The position numbers and the translations under genes were made by a program. The notes beneath the pieces are model-generated. The model was given only the letters and a program-made list of their open reading frames with translations. It did not search any database and had not been told where the DNA came from. A stretch of 64,000 nucleotides of DNA, taken from NCBI RefSeq assembly GCF_000247695.1, contig NW_004624865.1:3454117-3518116 (forward strand). The letters are read 5' to 3'. The DNA is from Heterocephalus glaber (taxonomy: Eukaryota; Chordata; Mammalia; Rodentia; Bathyergidae). This document shows positions 23,040 to 33,912 of this stretch, one piece after another (within the stretch, counting starts at the first letter, position 1; each line of letters starts with the position of its first letter).

Positions 23040-23215
23040 TAAACTTGTGGTGCAGGCCTGGCTCTACCACTCGTAAGCTGTTTTTCCTTGGACAAAGTAC
23101 ACATCTTCCTAGGTTGATTTCTTAACCTGTGATGGGACTACAATGCATCTCTCCTAAGGTTGTTGTGTGCAGGAACCCAGTGAGCTATGATACCTAGATT
23201 GGCCAACATAGGCTC
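23040..23215 (+). repeat. MIR SINE
   Basis: Sense MIR: CCTGGCTCTACCACTCGTAAGC, CCTTGGACAAAGTACAC, TTCTTAACCTGTGATGGGAC, AAGGTTGTTGTGTGCAGG. Confidence 0.75.
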
Positions 23216-23235
23216 AAATATGATAAAAGTGTATT

Positions 23236-23635
23236 AACAGCCTTTCTATTGCTGGGATAAAATATTTCATACCCTCAATTTACAGAAGAAGTTTACTTTG
23301 GCTCATGGTTTCAAGGAATGCAGTCCATGGTCAACTGGCACCAAGACAGAAATATCATGGGGGAGGGTGTGGTAGAGCAAAGCTGCTCATCTTGTGGCAG
23401 TCAGGAAACAGAACGGCAAAGAAAAAGCCAGAAAACAGCAGCCAGTGACAAGATATATACCCTTCAATGTCAGGTCTCCAGTGATGTATTTCCTCCAGTT
23501 GGGCTCCATCTCCTAACAGCCCATCCTGCTAGGAACTCATCAAAAGGTTAATCCATGGATGAGTTTAGTGCCCTCACGATCCAATCACTTCTTAATTCAG
23601 TTGAGTCGATGATCAGGATTAACTGTTACAGGTAG
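23236..23635 (-). mobile_element. Rodent MaLR-type LTR (antisense)
   Basis: TTTCTATTGCTGGGATAAAATATTTC, GAAGAAGTTTACTTTGGCTCATGG and ATCCATGGATGAGTTTAGTGCCCTCACGATCCAATCACTTC follow the antisense layout of MaLR-like LTRs. It lies directly beyond the TRIB2 transcript end. Confidence 0.6.
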
Positions 23636-23743
23636 CTTTTTTAAACAGACATAGTAGTTCTCCCTGAAAGGGTGACTTCCCCAGCAAGCTGACAGAAAAT
23701 CATCACTTCCCAGATTGGAGAAGTTTAGTTAAATACGCACAAT

Positions 23744-23753
23744 TTTATTTATT
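23744..23753 (-). terminator. Distal TRIB2 polyadenylation signal (double AATAAA)
   Basis: On the minus strand this reads AATAAATAAA, two overlapping canonical AATAAA hexamers. The resulting 3' UTR of about 1.9 kb matches my expectation for TRIB2, and repeat DNA begins just beyond. Cleavage would be expected some 10-30 bases further on (about 23715-23735). Confidence 0.75.
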
Positions 23754-24100
23754 GAAGAGATTAGGACAAAAACATGAAACCAAATACAAGACAAAGCACC
23801 AGAGGCCACAGATCCCCACCATGCAAGTCATCAATCTTTCCTCCTACCAGGTACTTAAAAAATAGGGGAGAGGGAAGAATTAAGGTCCTTCTTGACGCAG
23901 CACCATCTTCAGAATGTAAAAAACCTCTCTCCTCTATGTCTTCCATTATCAAAATAGAATCCAGGGCATCTCCTGGCCGCCTCGTCTCCTGACTGAGAAC
24001 AGGGACACTGCCCTCCTGGGGACAGGGGCTCTGGCTGCACAGGCACAGGGCATCAAAGAGTCTGCACACACACATGCCACGCACTAGAATAAAGCACAGA

Positions 24101-24108
24101 TTCAAGTA
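24101..24108 (-). promoter_or_regulatory. miR-26/miR-1297 8-mer seed match
   Basis: The minus strand reads TACTTGAA, the full 8-mer match for the shared miR-26/miR-1297 seed. TRIB2 is described in the literature as a miR-1297 target, which raises the prior. Function here is inferred. Confidence 0.5.
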
Positions 24109-24512
24109 ACATTTACATACTAGAGTCCACGTGTTACCTACCAAAAACAGGACCATTTCACAAAACATGTACAGGCAGTAAAATCCAAACAACTGAGGTA
24201 CTAGAAACACAAATATTTATGCCAAAAGAGTTCTGTATCCTACAGCAATAGAAGAAAAAGCAGAATAAAAAACATCTTTGCCACTCGCAATCAAATAAAG
24301 CTATCTAGAAAAGCCAAATCAAAGGTTATTTCAGGGACAGAAATACTCAAACGAGAAAAAAAATTCTAAATGTCAACTACAGCATGTAACATGTCATCCC
24401 AAGTCGACCCGTAATTGAAGTACTGGCTTAATACATCACAATGTGACATTTTCCTTAATAAATAGAAGAGTTCTCGAAAATACAAAGGTGCGTATTGGGG
24501 TAGAGAGCTGTT

Positions 24513-24518
24513 TTTATT
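24513..24518 (-). terminator. Possible proximal polyadenylation signal
   Basis: AATAAA on the minus strand, about 1.1 kb after the stop codon, in a T-rich plus-strand context. Use of this site is not shown. Confidence 0.35.
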
Positions 24519-25033
24519 TATATCATCCTAGCTTTCAGCTTATTATACTTCCCACTTTTTCTGTCCAAACCAGAGGGCCTTCCAAGCCAAAAGGATCATT
24601 CTTGGTAAAGAAAATAAGATAGCTGCCCTGTATTTTATACATGTGGGACAACCTGCTCTGTTTCACTAGTTTCCCGTAAAACAAAGACAAAATGTTTAGT
24701 TGAGATCAGAATGTCTGCAAAACTATCAGGCTCCAGGAGCTGCCTGGCCTTTTGGGTTGGCCTTATCATCTCAGCAAAGAATGCCCACCATGCAAACCTA
24801 CATTGCTCAGAAGGGAACAAGTCAAAGAGGTGTGGAAATTCTTTTTTCCTGCCTTCTTCCCCTCTTTTTCCCCTTTGGACCATGATAGGAGTAATGCTCT
24901 GGAAGTTTGACTTCTAATAGCTTCCTGCCACCAACCAGCTGACACGAAACAGAAGAGCCTGTTAAAGAATAGATTTCCCCCCTTTGAAAAGCAATGCATG
25001 GATGCATCATTCCCTAACCAGGATATTAAATAG

Positions 25034-25039
25034 TTTATT
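25034..25039 (-). terminator. Possible most proximal polyadenylation signal
   Basis: AATAAA on the minus strand about 600 bases after the stop codon. It would remove the miR-155, miR-26/1297 and distal 3' UTR sequence. Use is not shown. Confidence 0.3.
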
Positions 25040-25633
25040 TAGAAGATGAGTTGAAGAGAGCCATGAAGAGACACCAACTGGATTTTTTTTCCTTTTAGTT
25101 TAGCACCCAGGTTCTAGGTCCGTCTGTGTGCACCGAATTATGTTGAAGCGAATCCCATCAATTATCACATAGGTGGTTGGCTTGTTTTTTTAAAAACAAA
25201 AAATCCTCAGCCAATTGTTCCTTCCCTGAATCATAACAAGAAGTTAAATGCTAACAGTGCAATGCCAAGAGGTGTGTTTGAGGCAGAGAGTTTTGATTTT
25301 ATCAAGATCCGCAACTATTTTGGAACAGAATGAAAAGTGGGGTAGGCGGAAGAGGTCCAACTGGCAAAGAGGGGTCTCCCAGGCTACATCACGGAAGAGA
25401 AGCTCTAGGGGACCCCATCCATCTGATCCCAACCTTGATCCCATGTCTCCCCCCCAAACACGCTACATGTTTAATTAGCTCCTTGGAGGTCTGCCTGCTT
25501 TGAATCATGAAACTCACAAATGCATGCGTGCATGTGTCTGGCTGCCGGCCAAGCGCATATGTCCCTGGAAGATGTCCTTTCTGGGGCCCTCTCCTGCTCC
25601 TGGTACCTGCTAAGTCTCTGCCTGGGACCGAGC

Positions 25634-26102
25634 TCAGTTAAAGAAAGGGTCCAAGTTCTCTTCCATGTTGACGTCCGGCACCAGCTGGTCCGACACTTCC
25701 TTAGCACCATACCCTGAATTCGAGATGCTAAAATCTGTAGCAAACCAAGGATGGTCCAGAATTTCCTGCGAGGTCAGCCTCTCTGAGGGCTCTCGCCGCA
25801 GAATGCTCCGGATGAGGCACTTGGCCTTGGGTGACAGGGTCTCTGGAATGTTGAACTGGCCTCGCCGGATCTTGCTGAAGAGGGAACTGGGCTCAATGTC
25901 ATGGAAAGGGTAGCGACCCACCAACATGGTGTACAGCATCACGCCCAGGCTCCACACATCCGCGGCCTTGCCCGAGTAGCTGCCGCTGGTGTTCAGGATC
26001 TCAGGGCTGACGTAGGCTGGGCAGCCGTGCTTGTCAGACAGGGAATCATCGCCTCCTCGGAGGATGTAGGCATCTTCCAAGCTTTCCAGCTTAACCCGGG
26101 TC
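25634..26102 (-). CDS. TRIB2: TRIB2 exon 3: C-lobe and COP1-binding tail
   Basis: Final coding exon of Tribbles pseudokinase 2, residues 188 (split codon) to 343, stop TGA at 25634-25636. The acceptor reads CTTTGCAG followed by GACCCGGG and restores the AG|G arginine codon begun in exon 2. Visible features: SLE at 195-197 where active kinases have the metal-binding DFG; SPE at 220-222 in place of [13 protein letters not shown] in the F-helix; ILDHPWF at 302-308, the MEK1-binding segment; and DQLVPD at 326-331, the COP1 ubiquitin-ligase-binding motif. The tail ends NLDPFFN. TRIB2 is a scaffold that brings substrates such as C/EBP-alpha to COP1 for degradation and binds MEK1 and AKT; it acts in cytoplasm and nucleus. 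Loss of DFG is normal for this family. Residue 205 is Gly where I recall Asp in human TRIB2. Confidence 0.98.
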
Positions 26103-26190
26103 CTGCAAAGAAGACGAGAAGACATGAGCTACTAAGGGGGGCTGAGACCTTCTTGTAGTGAACTTGGCTCCTGCTCCACCACATGCAAAG

Positions 26191-26220
26191 ATTCACTCAT
26201 TCACTCATTCATTCATTCAT
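26191..26220. repeat. (ATTC)n microsatellite
   Basis: ATTCACTCATTCACTCATTCATTCATTCAT, close behind the exon 3 acceptor. Confidence 0.85.
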
Positions 26221-26624
26221 GGGATCCAAATGGTGCCTACTCAGTAGCTCCGGTCTTACAGAGCTGGGGACATGCTAGTGATCAAGACTGATAAGGTCTT
26301 TTCATGAAGCTTACAATATACTAGAGAACTCAGCTTTTTATCAGCTAAGCAAATCACAAATTACATCCTAGTTGCTGCTCTTGGTGGTGAAGGTATGAGT
26401 GTTTAAGTAATTTTTCTCACAGTGACCTTTGCATAATGAAAATTCACAGGATCTGAACTTGGATCTAACCAATTGGGAAGTCCACAGAAGCTCTGCCTAC
26501 AACTTATGGCTGGCAAGACAGAACAGTCTGCAAAGACCTTCCACTAGCTAGCATATTGGCCTCACCAAAGTGCTGTTGTTAAGCATGAGGGATTTGACCA
26601 CTCCACTCCACTCCACTCTGCAGA

Positions 26625-26710
26625 CGAGAACATCAGGGTTTGAGGAACATTCCCAAAATCTTTAAGAAGCAGGGACAGTTTGAGCAGAATTGGACTCCCA
26701 CCCCTGAGTT
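26625..26710 (-). repeat. MIR fragment
   Basis: GACGAGAACATCAGGGTTTGAGG.. and GAGCAGAATTGGACTCCCACCCC follow an antisense MIR layout, diverged. Confidence 0.45.
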
Positions 26711-27139
26711 ATTCCAAGGCTGGCACCCTGGAACCAAGTCCATTTCTTTCCCACTTTTCCGGCTCCTGCTGTGCCCTGCCTTGCCTGCAGCATCCAAGCA
26801 CCTCGATGTGGCGATTACTCTGAACTAGGTTCCCCGCACCTCCTGCCTGTGCCTCCTGCCGCCTCCTGCCGCCTCCTGCCTGTGTCTGGGAGTCTGGCTT
26901 CTCACACGCCTGTGTGCGAGTGAACACACAGCATGACCCCAAGATTGTTCTCAAACCATTCACCCTCCCCAGTAACCTCCTGCCCTCTAAGGACTACTGG
27001 AGTTGCTGACCAGAAAGTGGGTCTCCCTGGACACGCCAGAACAAACAGGTGGAAAAATTCCACTTAGGCTCCAAGACCTTGGCACCTGAGGCTCACCATT
27101 ACTGTTTAATATCACCACTGGCCATAAAATAAATAAAAC

Positions 27140-27345
27140 TCAATTGTGGCGGTGCAGGCCTATAATCCCAACACTACTGGAAATTGACACAGGAGGATCC
27201 TAAGTTTGAGCCCAGCCTGGGCAACTTACTGAGATCCTGTCTCAAAATTAAAAAAAAAAAATTAACAAACGGCTGGGGATGTAGCTTAGTGGATGGCCCT
27301 GGGTTCAACCCCTAGTACTGCAAAAGTAAATTGGAAATATGTTGA
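27140..27345 (+). repeat. B1-dID SINE
   Basis: B1 half (GGTGCAGGCCTATAATCCCA..GAGCCCAGCCTGGGCAACTTA), A-rich linker, ID half (GGCTGGGGATGTAGCTTAGTGG..GGGTTCAACCCCTAGTAC). Confidence 0.92.
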
Positions 27346-28059
27346 CTTCTTACAATTAAAATTTGTGGTGGGAGACATTAAGGGCCCGGATGCAGAGCGT
27401 CTTGTTCAAGGTGACCCTTGAGCTTGGGAGTAACTGAGAGTCGTAGTCCTCTGTCCAGCGTCCAAGCCCAGCCTCCTCTCTAGCCCAGCTCCCTCCTGTG
27501 ATTCCATTTTTCTGCCCTACTGTTGCTTGAAGGGAGGACTAAACACTACTACCTTCCAGAGCTCAAAGCACAAATCCTCCTCCTCCTGGGGCTTCTCAGC
27601 CCACATAAGCTTGGTTAATCCCAGGAAGGCTTGGAGAGAAGGTGACTGGGGACCGCGAGGAGGGTCAGCATTACAGAGCACCTGCAATGCCACCTGTCCC
27701 TGACACCTCAGAAGTGCATATCCAAGTGTCCATCCTGCCTGCCCGGAAGTTTTGTGGAGTTCAAAGCTGCAAAGCAAAAGTGCTTGGGAAGAAGCACCAT
27801 GGGCCTCCCTGGTCCTGAGCTGGAGCTTGAACCCAAGTTCATCTGCTGCTGTTTCTCTTTCTCACTCCTCCCATGGGCTCCAAGCTCTGGATGACCCCAG
27901 CAGCCACTAGCAGAGCCGCACAAGGCAGTTGGGGTTCAGGTCAACCCCTGGACAGCTTTGGTTTGAGGAAACCAAGTCTGGATCCAGCACTGCTTCCCCG
28001 TGTTCATCTCCACCAGAAAGAGAAATAGTCATGACGGTCTTGGACAATGACCCTGGGCT

Positions 28060-28150
28060 AGAAGCTTGGGAAACTGTTTCAGTCCATCTCTCACAGCTGA
28101 GTCTGGGGCTAAGTTAATCAACCCCTCTGCATCTCAGCTTTCAAGAACAT
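28060..28150 (+). repeat. MIR fragment
   Basis: Sense layout: CTTGGGAAACTGTTTCAGTCC.. and TTAATCAACCCCTCTGCATCTCAGCTTTC. Confidence 0.45.
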
Positions 28151-28177
28151 TGGAGAACACAGTTTTTTCAACTTAAA

Positions 28178-28385
28178 AAATAGTATTTTTGGTACTAGTA
28201 CTTGAACCCAGGGTCTTTACACTGAGCTACATCTCCAGCCCTTTCTTTCTTTCTTCTTACTATTTTTTTAAGTCTTGAGACAGGATCTCATTAAGTTGCT
28301 CAGACCAGGCTCAAACATGTGATCCTCCTGTCTCCATCTCACAGAGTATCAGGGTTACATGCATGTGCCACCAAGCTTGGCTTAC
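28178..28385 (-). repeat. B1-dID SINE
   Basis: Reverse ID half (GGTACTAGTACTTGAACCCAGGG..ACTGAGCTACATCTCCAGCCC), a CTTT linker, then reverse B1 half (GAGACAGGATCTCATTAAGTTGC). Confidence 0.92.
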
Positions 28386-30194
28386 ACTGCTTTCCTTTGT
28401 ATCAGTGTATGTCTGCAATACGTAATAAATACATTCATCTTTGGGAATTGGTACGTATATCACATCTTGATCCTTTTTACTTAAAATTTCTTAATGTAGT
28501 AGAACATACATTGTATAAAATTTTCTGTCTTAACCATTTTTCAGTGCAGTTTGCTAGGATGAAGTTCATTTACACTGTCGTGCAACCATCCAAACAAGAT
28601 CTTCCTTTAACATCCTGAGACTGTGTAACCCACAGCACATGTCTTCCTTTTCTATTTGCTCTTTTGTCCTCCCCTTTCCTATTCTATTGCCATCTACTTT
28701 TTTCCCCTGTCCCTGTAGCTAATGCCCTACAAAAATAGAAGGATCTAGCTGTGCTAATCTGCAACTGAGCTGATTAAATACAGATCTTTCCTCCTCTTGT
28801 CCCTTCCGGTCTACTATGGTGGGTGGTACCAATCAACCAGACTGGTTGGATGTTCCCTATGGACAGAACCGACTCACTGACAGGGGTGCAGAGGTGAGGT
28901 GCCAGGGCCACAGGACAGAGCGGCTCTGTCAACAGCCTCCTGCACCCAACTTCACCTTGAAGCTCTTGCCCAGGTCCAAGAGCGAGGCACAATCTTCACT
29001 TCCACCTTCCCTTCCTCGGTAGCTGAGCAGGATGACGGAAAAAACGGAAGTGATCACCACTCATGAGACATGGGCTAGGCCAGTGGAGTCTAGGGAGCAG
29101 AAGGCTCAGATCTGGGCACAGGTCCTCTGCCCAGCCCTCTGGGGCTGTCTGAGCCCCTCCACATAGAGGCTCTGCCATTACGTTCCAGGTGACCCCACAG
29201 CTGCCCACAGTGCCCCCTCCAGCTCCAGCACTGCATGGCCCTGGTTCCTTGGGGGCCACCTCTGCTTGGAACCCTTTTCCCAGCTGTGCACAGCCTCCCC
29301 TTCGCAGATCTCTGCAGAGTGAGTGGCATGCCCACCACACCCCGCTCACCACCCTGGGCAACGCCGCACACCTGACAGGGTTCGGCTGGGAGGGTCCACC
29401 CTGGGGTCCCTTGGAGGCAGTCCCTTCCTCCTCCCCTCCAGAAGCTGGGGGCACAAGGCAGGGCCTCGGCACAGTCATGTGCTCAACCGTGGAGCCCCGG
29501 TGTGCTGACCTGGGCAGGCGCAAGGCCTCTCCCCTCGGAGGGCACAAGGAAGGGACGTGGTGCACAGGCTTTGCAAAGCCCAGTACCCAGGCACCTGTGG
29601 GGTGAGGGTGGGACGCGGATCTGGGTCAGGACCGGAACTGCTCCTGGCTGTACCCGTCAGGAGCTGGGCCTCCAGCCTTGAGGTCTTTGTGCCACACCGA
29701 GTCCCCAGCCTCACCCCTGCTCATCCTCTCAGGTTCCGGCTGTGGATGCTGACTCATCACTCCTCCCCAGGCCCAGGCAGGAACGACCCACATTCGAGCC
29801 ATCCCATCCCCTCTTCTGGAAGCCTTCTGCAGTCACAGATAAGGGACTGAGCTGACACCCAAGGTCCTGTCTTGTCCTGTAACAGCCCCAACTGGAGTTT
29901 ACCTCTTTTTGTCGCCTATCCAAGTTCAGAACTTAGAAGCTATGCAGAGACTTAATGAATTTGAAAAGGAAGCAACCAGGCCGTGCCCATGCTGCCCCTG
30001 AACCGATCCACCAGGTGCTCTACCCTCCTGCCTTGGAGATGCTTGGGCTTCGGAGGGGAGGGGCCTGGGTCTGTCCATCTCCTTCAGCATGACCCACCAC
30101 GGAGCAGCCACAAGAACCAGGCCAGTCCCAGAGAGCAAAGTGTATGCTAACGCCAAACTTGAGTTTAAGCTCTAGCCATACAATTTACTAAGTC

Positions 30195-30405
30195 CCAGCC
30201 AGGGTGACAGTGCGTGCCTGTAATCCCTGAACTCCAGAAAGCTGAGGCAGAAGAATCATGAGTTTGAGCCCAGCTTGGACAAATGAGCAACTTCAAGAGA
30301 CCTTGTCTCCAAGCAGGAAATAAAAGGGTTAGGGATGCATGCAGTTCAGTGCAAAGACTCTGGTTTCAATCCCCAGTACCCCAAATAAAAATATGACTAC
30401 GTAGC
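30195..30405 (+). repeat. B1-dID SINE
   Basis: B1 half (GTGCGTGCCTGTAATCCC..GCTGAGGCAGAAGAATCATGAG) followed by ID half (GGGTTAGGGATGCATGCAGTTCAGTGC..TTTCAATCCCCAGTACC). Confidence 0.9.
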
Positions 30406-31124
30406 AAAGGTCAGATACCAAGCGTGTATATAATGCATGCTGGGCATCGACACACAGGCTTCCAAGGCAGGTACACGACTCCCTTTTTCCGGCCAAGATG
30501 AGCTTGATGCCCAGGGAGCCCAAGTCACCCCTAAGACAGATGAGACTGGTCAGGGTGGCGCTCACTCCTCAAGGGCTGACCCCACCACCTGCACAGGGTC
30601 CCCATGGACAGCCCACGTGCACCGCAGGAGCCAGCCCTTTTCCTAGCGGAGTCTCCACCCCAGGGAGCATGGGGAGATGGAGATGAGGCCTGCAAGAAAT
30701 CCAGCCTCCCAGGCACTGCTGCCACCTTGCTCCTCCTTGGGACATCCTGGACTTGCTTACATCCCTGCAGGCTGGGTCACTACACACCGGCCTTCCAGAA
30801 TGCACATGCAGGGAGCAGAGGTGGGCAGCTCGGTCTCTGGGTCCAGTCCCTCAGCTGAGACTCCCAGGGTGGCTGCCCGAGACCCACACCTTGGCCCTCC
30901 TCTAGGAAAGGGATGTCACCACAACGCTCAGGACTGTGCCCGGTGCAGGCAGAAGTGGGAGCAGGAATGGGTGAATGTCAGTGCAACTCGGAAGTCCCCC
31001 AGACTGTCTGGGAATGATGGATTTCCCAGGCAAAGAGTCGCTCGCTATAGAAGTCAACAGGACACTCGGGGACCTAGTCCTTCAAATGCCCCACGCAGCA
31101 TTCAGGCATTCGAGTCACTCACGG

Positions 31125-31255
31125 AGAGAACTGGCTCTGGCTCTGCGTCAGCTTTCAAACTGGGCACTGGGAGACACGAGTGACAAGGCAAGCAACACTG
31201 GCCTCTTGGCCTTCCTGAGGATTAAATGAAATAATGCAAGACACTAGCTCCTGAT
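31125..31255 (+). repeat. MIR fragment
   Basis: GGCCTTCCTGAGGATTAAATGAAATAATGCAAGACAC resembles the MIR 3' core in sense. Confidence 0.5.
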
Positions 31256-31306
31256 GAGAATCTGCAGAACCAGGGGCAGCTCTGAGCTGTGATTAAAAAA
31301 ATAATA

Positions 31307-31814
31307 CAGTGAATGCTTAAAATAATTGCATGATGGCAAAAAATGCATCTCCATGAATCCCTTCAAAATCCTCCCCTCACTCTGAACCACCCGTCCCACT
31401 GTCCTCACCACTTCCTGCCGCAGCTCTGGAGTCCTCTGTCCTGAGGGTCTTTAGCTGCGCTGTCCTGGCTGCCTCGATGTCCTGAATGGATTCAAAACGT
31501 CTCCCTTTCATGGTCATTGTGACTTTGGGGAAGAGCTGGAAGTCACACGGTGCCAGATCCAGTGACTAAGGTGGATGAGGACACAGAGCTGTGTTTTCAC
31601 CAGCTGTGTTTCCATTGGATGGCACTCAGCAGCAGCAGTCACCGTATTTGCCATCCACTGGTAAAGACCCTCAGGAAAGAGGACTCCAGAGCTGCTGCAG
31701 GAAGTGGTGAGGACGATGGGACGAGTGTTTTAGAAGGGAAGGGAAGGACTGTAGGGCGGGCGGTCATGGCAATGTGTCTTTTACTGTAATAAATTTAAAT
31801 TTAAACATTCACTG
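31307..31814. mobile_element. Palindromic mariner-derived element, copy A
   Basis: A 508-bp unit flanked by TA on both sides (31305-31306 and 31815-31816), the Tc1/mariner target duplication. Its ends are inverted repeats: CAGTGAATGCTTAAA on the left against CAGTGAATGTTTAAA read from the right. On the minus strand, 31539-31559 encodes DLAPCDF, the segment carrying the third catalytic aspartate of mariner transposases, followed in frame by QLFPKV and, further down, IQDIEAARTAQLKTL. The right arm (about 31661-31814) repeats the 3' end of the same gene in the opposite orientation, so the whole folds into a hairpin with arms of about 130-150 bases. A frame break (GACTCCAG) separates the transposase blocks; it cannot make an active protein. 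Confidence 0.85.
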
Positions 31815-32609
31815 TATATGGATCCTATGATTAAAATGAGGCCTCCCACACTCACTCCCAAAGCAGAGCAGAGAGAGCAGCAGACACAAAACACAAGCTC
31901 AGGTGTGTGGAAGTGGACATGGACTCTGACCCCATCCATCCTGGGCCTGCACACCTGTGGACTTGCGGGAAACATTTCTCCCCAGGTCCAGGCGCAGCTC
32001 AGCCCTCCCTTCTCTGTGATGATCTGTGAAGAAAAGGCTCTGAGCAGTGACACTGCCTGAAACACTGTAAGGGGTGCGTTCCCTTCCCGGGACTCGACAT
32101 CGCGGAGGAGCCAAGCGCCGAGGTGCTTGAAGTGGCCAGAGGTGCCGGATCCCCACGTGCCTGCCTGCTGCAATCTGTCTCTGGCACAGAGACAGAGGAA
32201 TGAACAAGGCTTCCACGTGGGCAGTCTGCACACTCAGTGAAGGCCCAGCCCAGTGCCAGGCCTCAGGTCACCGGGCTCTGCTGCCAGGGCGGAAGCTGGG
32301 AGCAGGAGGCTGCTGCTCCTCTTGGGCATCTGTGGAACAGCACGGGCGGTTCCTCCAGCCCTGAGGCCCCACCCACTCCCAGCCCAGGCTGCAGGACCCC
32401 TGAAGCCAGAGTGCCACTAGCAGAAGAACTACTGGACAGAAGAAGCAGCTACAGGGCGTGAAAGGGGCTCGTCTACCTTCAAACTTCCTGCATTGAAAGT
32501 TTCCTTTAATCCTTAAACTTTCACGAGGGCAACATTTTTCATATGGAATCTTAACAATTACAATCATGACTGCATTAACAGGCACTAACTATTAAAGATT
32601 CTACAGATG

Positions 32610-32760
32610 CTGGATTTGTTGTTGTTGTCGCTGTTGTTGCTTCTGAGATGGAGTCTTACTGCGCAGCCCAGGCTGGCACTTAGCTCACAGCGATCCTCCT
32701 GCCTCGGCCTCCTGAGTGCTGGGATCACAGGCGTAAGCCATGCCTGGTGTTCCAAATACA
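32610..32760 (-). repeat. Monomeric B1 SINE
   Basis: (TTG)n tail, then GAGATGGAGTCTTACTGCGCAGCCCAGG and CCTCGGCCTCCTGAGTGCTGGGATCACAGG. No ID half. Confidence 0.9.
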
Positions 32761-32929
32761 TCTTGGCACCAAGATCATGGATTTGCTCAGGGTCAAAGAA
32801 AGAAATGTTCAAAGGGAGACGACCCGGAAGAGTGGGGACAAGTAGGGTGCTGGCTTTAGTCAAAGCCATCACACATGTTATTCCGCTGCTGTAGCTCACC
32901 AGGGGGAGAGAGGGTGGACCTGGCCACTT

Positions 32930-33035
32930 GGAGAGGAAGAAACAGAACTGCAGAAAGCAGATGCGATTTGTCCAAGGCAATCTGAGCGGGGAAGGGAGAG
33001 CCGGGATTCAAACCCAGGTTTCTCCAGGCCAAGAT
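32930..33035 (-). repeat. MIR SINE
   Basis: GAGGAAGAAACAGAACTGCAGAAAG, TTTGTCCAAGGCAATCTGAG, GAGAGCCGGGATTCAAACCCAGG: antisense MIR. Confidence 0.75.
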
Positions 33036-33714
33036 AAGTGCTCCTTTCACAGGAGCAAAAGTGGCTGCACTGCAAATCACCAAACACTGCTTTCCCAGGA
33101 AACCTTCAAGAGCCACGCTGGGCTCCTCGCAGGAAGTGCTGAGGACAGACAGGGTGGGCCAGGGTGAGGCTGGGTGAGCCAGGAACTCAGCCAAAACAAG
33201 GGAGCCTGGCAGGGACAGGAAGTCTGGTGGCCCGAGGTCAGTGACACAAGTCATTAGAGGCCACCATGTCTGGGATCCAGGCAGGCCAGGGGTCAGGGGT
33301 GAAAGGTCAGATGCATGCCAGCCGGGCCAGCTGGCTGTGCCTGTCGCTTTTCGGAACCATCCCAGCTTTGCAAGCCAAGTTCCACGGAGGCGACCGCCAG
33401 AAGAGGTGTCCTCGAGCCATGCCACCATCCTGCTACGCCGCCAGTCCCGTTCCACACCTGCGGAGGTTTCCGCCGTCATCCCCTCTGAGAACCAACTCAG
33501 AACCAGGCCTGGAATTCAGCGAACCCCCCTAACTCTACCTCTAGTGCTCACAAGCCAGCAGAAGGGTGCCAGGTGAGTCAGTGAGAGCAATGCTTCCGGG
33601 AGCAGGGGGAGAAGTCGGTAGGGAGGGGACGCACTCGGTGGAGGGGTCTGCCCAGTTCCCAGGTGGAACCAGCCTCCCATTACCTCACATCACACAGTCA
33701 GGAGCTGGATACCC

Positions 33715-33912
33715 TTGCAGGGCTGTGGTGGCGCTCGCCTGTAATCCCAGCCCTGAGGGACGCTGAGGCAGCAGGACATCGAGTTTGAGCCTAGCCTGGG
33801 CAACTTAATTAGCAAGACCTTGTGACAAAACAAACGAAAATAAAAAGGGCTAGGGATGCAGCTCAGCAGTAGAGCACCCCTGGGTTCGATCCCCAGTACC
33901 ACTACAAAGAGC
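33715..33912 (+). repeat. B1-dID SINE
   Basis: B1 half (GTGGTGGCGCTCGCCTGTAATCCCAG) and ID half (GGGCTAGGGATGCAGCTCAGCAGTAGAGC..GGGTTCGATCCCCAGTACC), the ID A- and B-boxes being close to consensus. Confidence 0.93.

Larger units (their letters stand above)
23725..25633 (-). other. TRIB2: TRIB2 3' untranslated region
   Basis: About 1.9 kb between the TRIB2 stop codon and the double AATAAA signal, free of SINEs and LTRs while both sides are full of them, as expected for a constrained UTR. Further AATAAA hexamers on the minus strand at 24513-24518 and 25034-25039 could give shorter mRNAs. A miR-26/miR-1297 seed match lies at 24101-24108 and a miR-155 7-mer match at 24892-24898. The 3' end is inferred from the signal, not from transcript data. 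Confidence 0.8.

Noticed and set aside
28996..29605. Long overlapping open frames on both strands (up to 189 codons)
   Set aside because: GC-rich DNA with few stops. Both strands open together, which is typical of composition and not of a gene.
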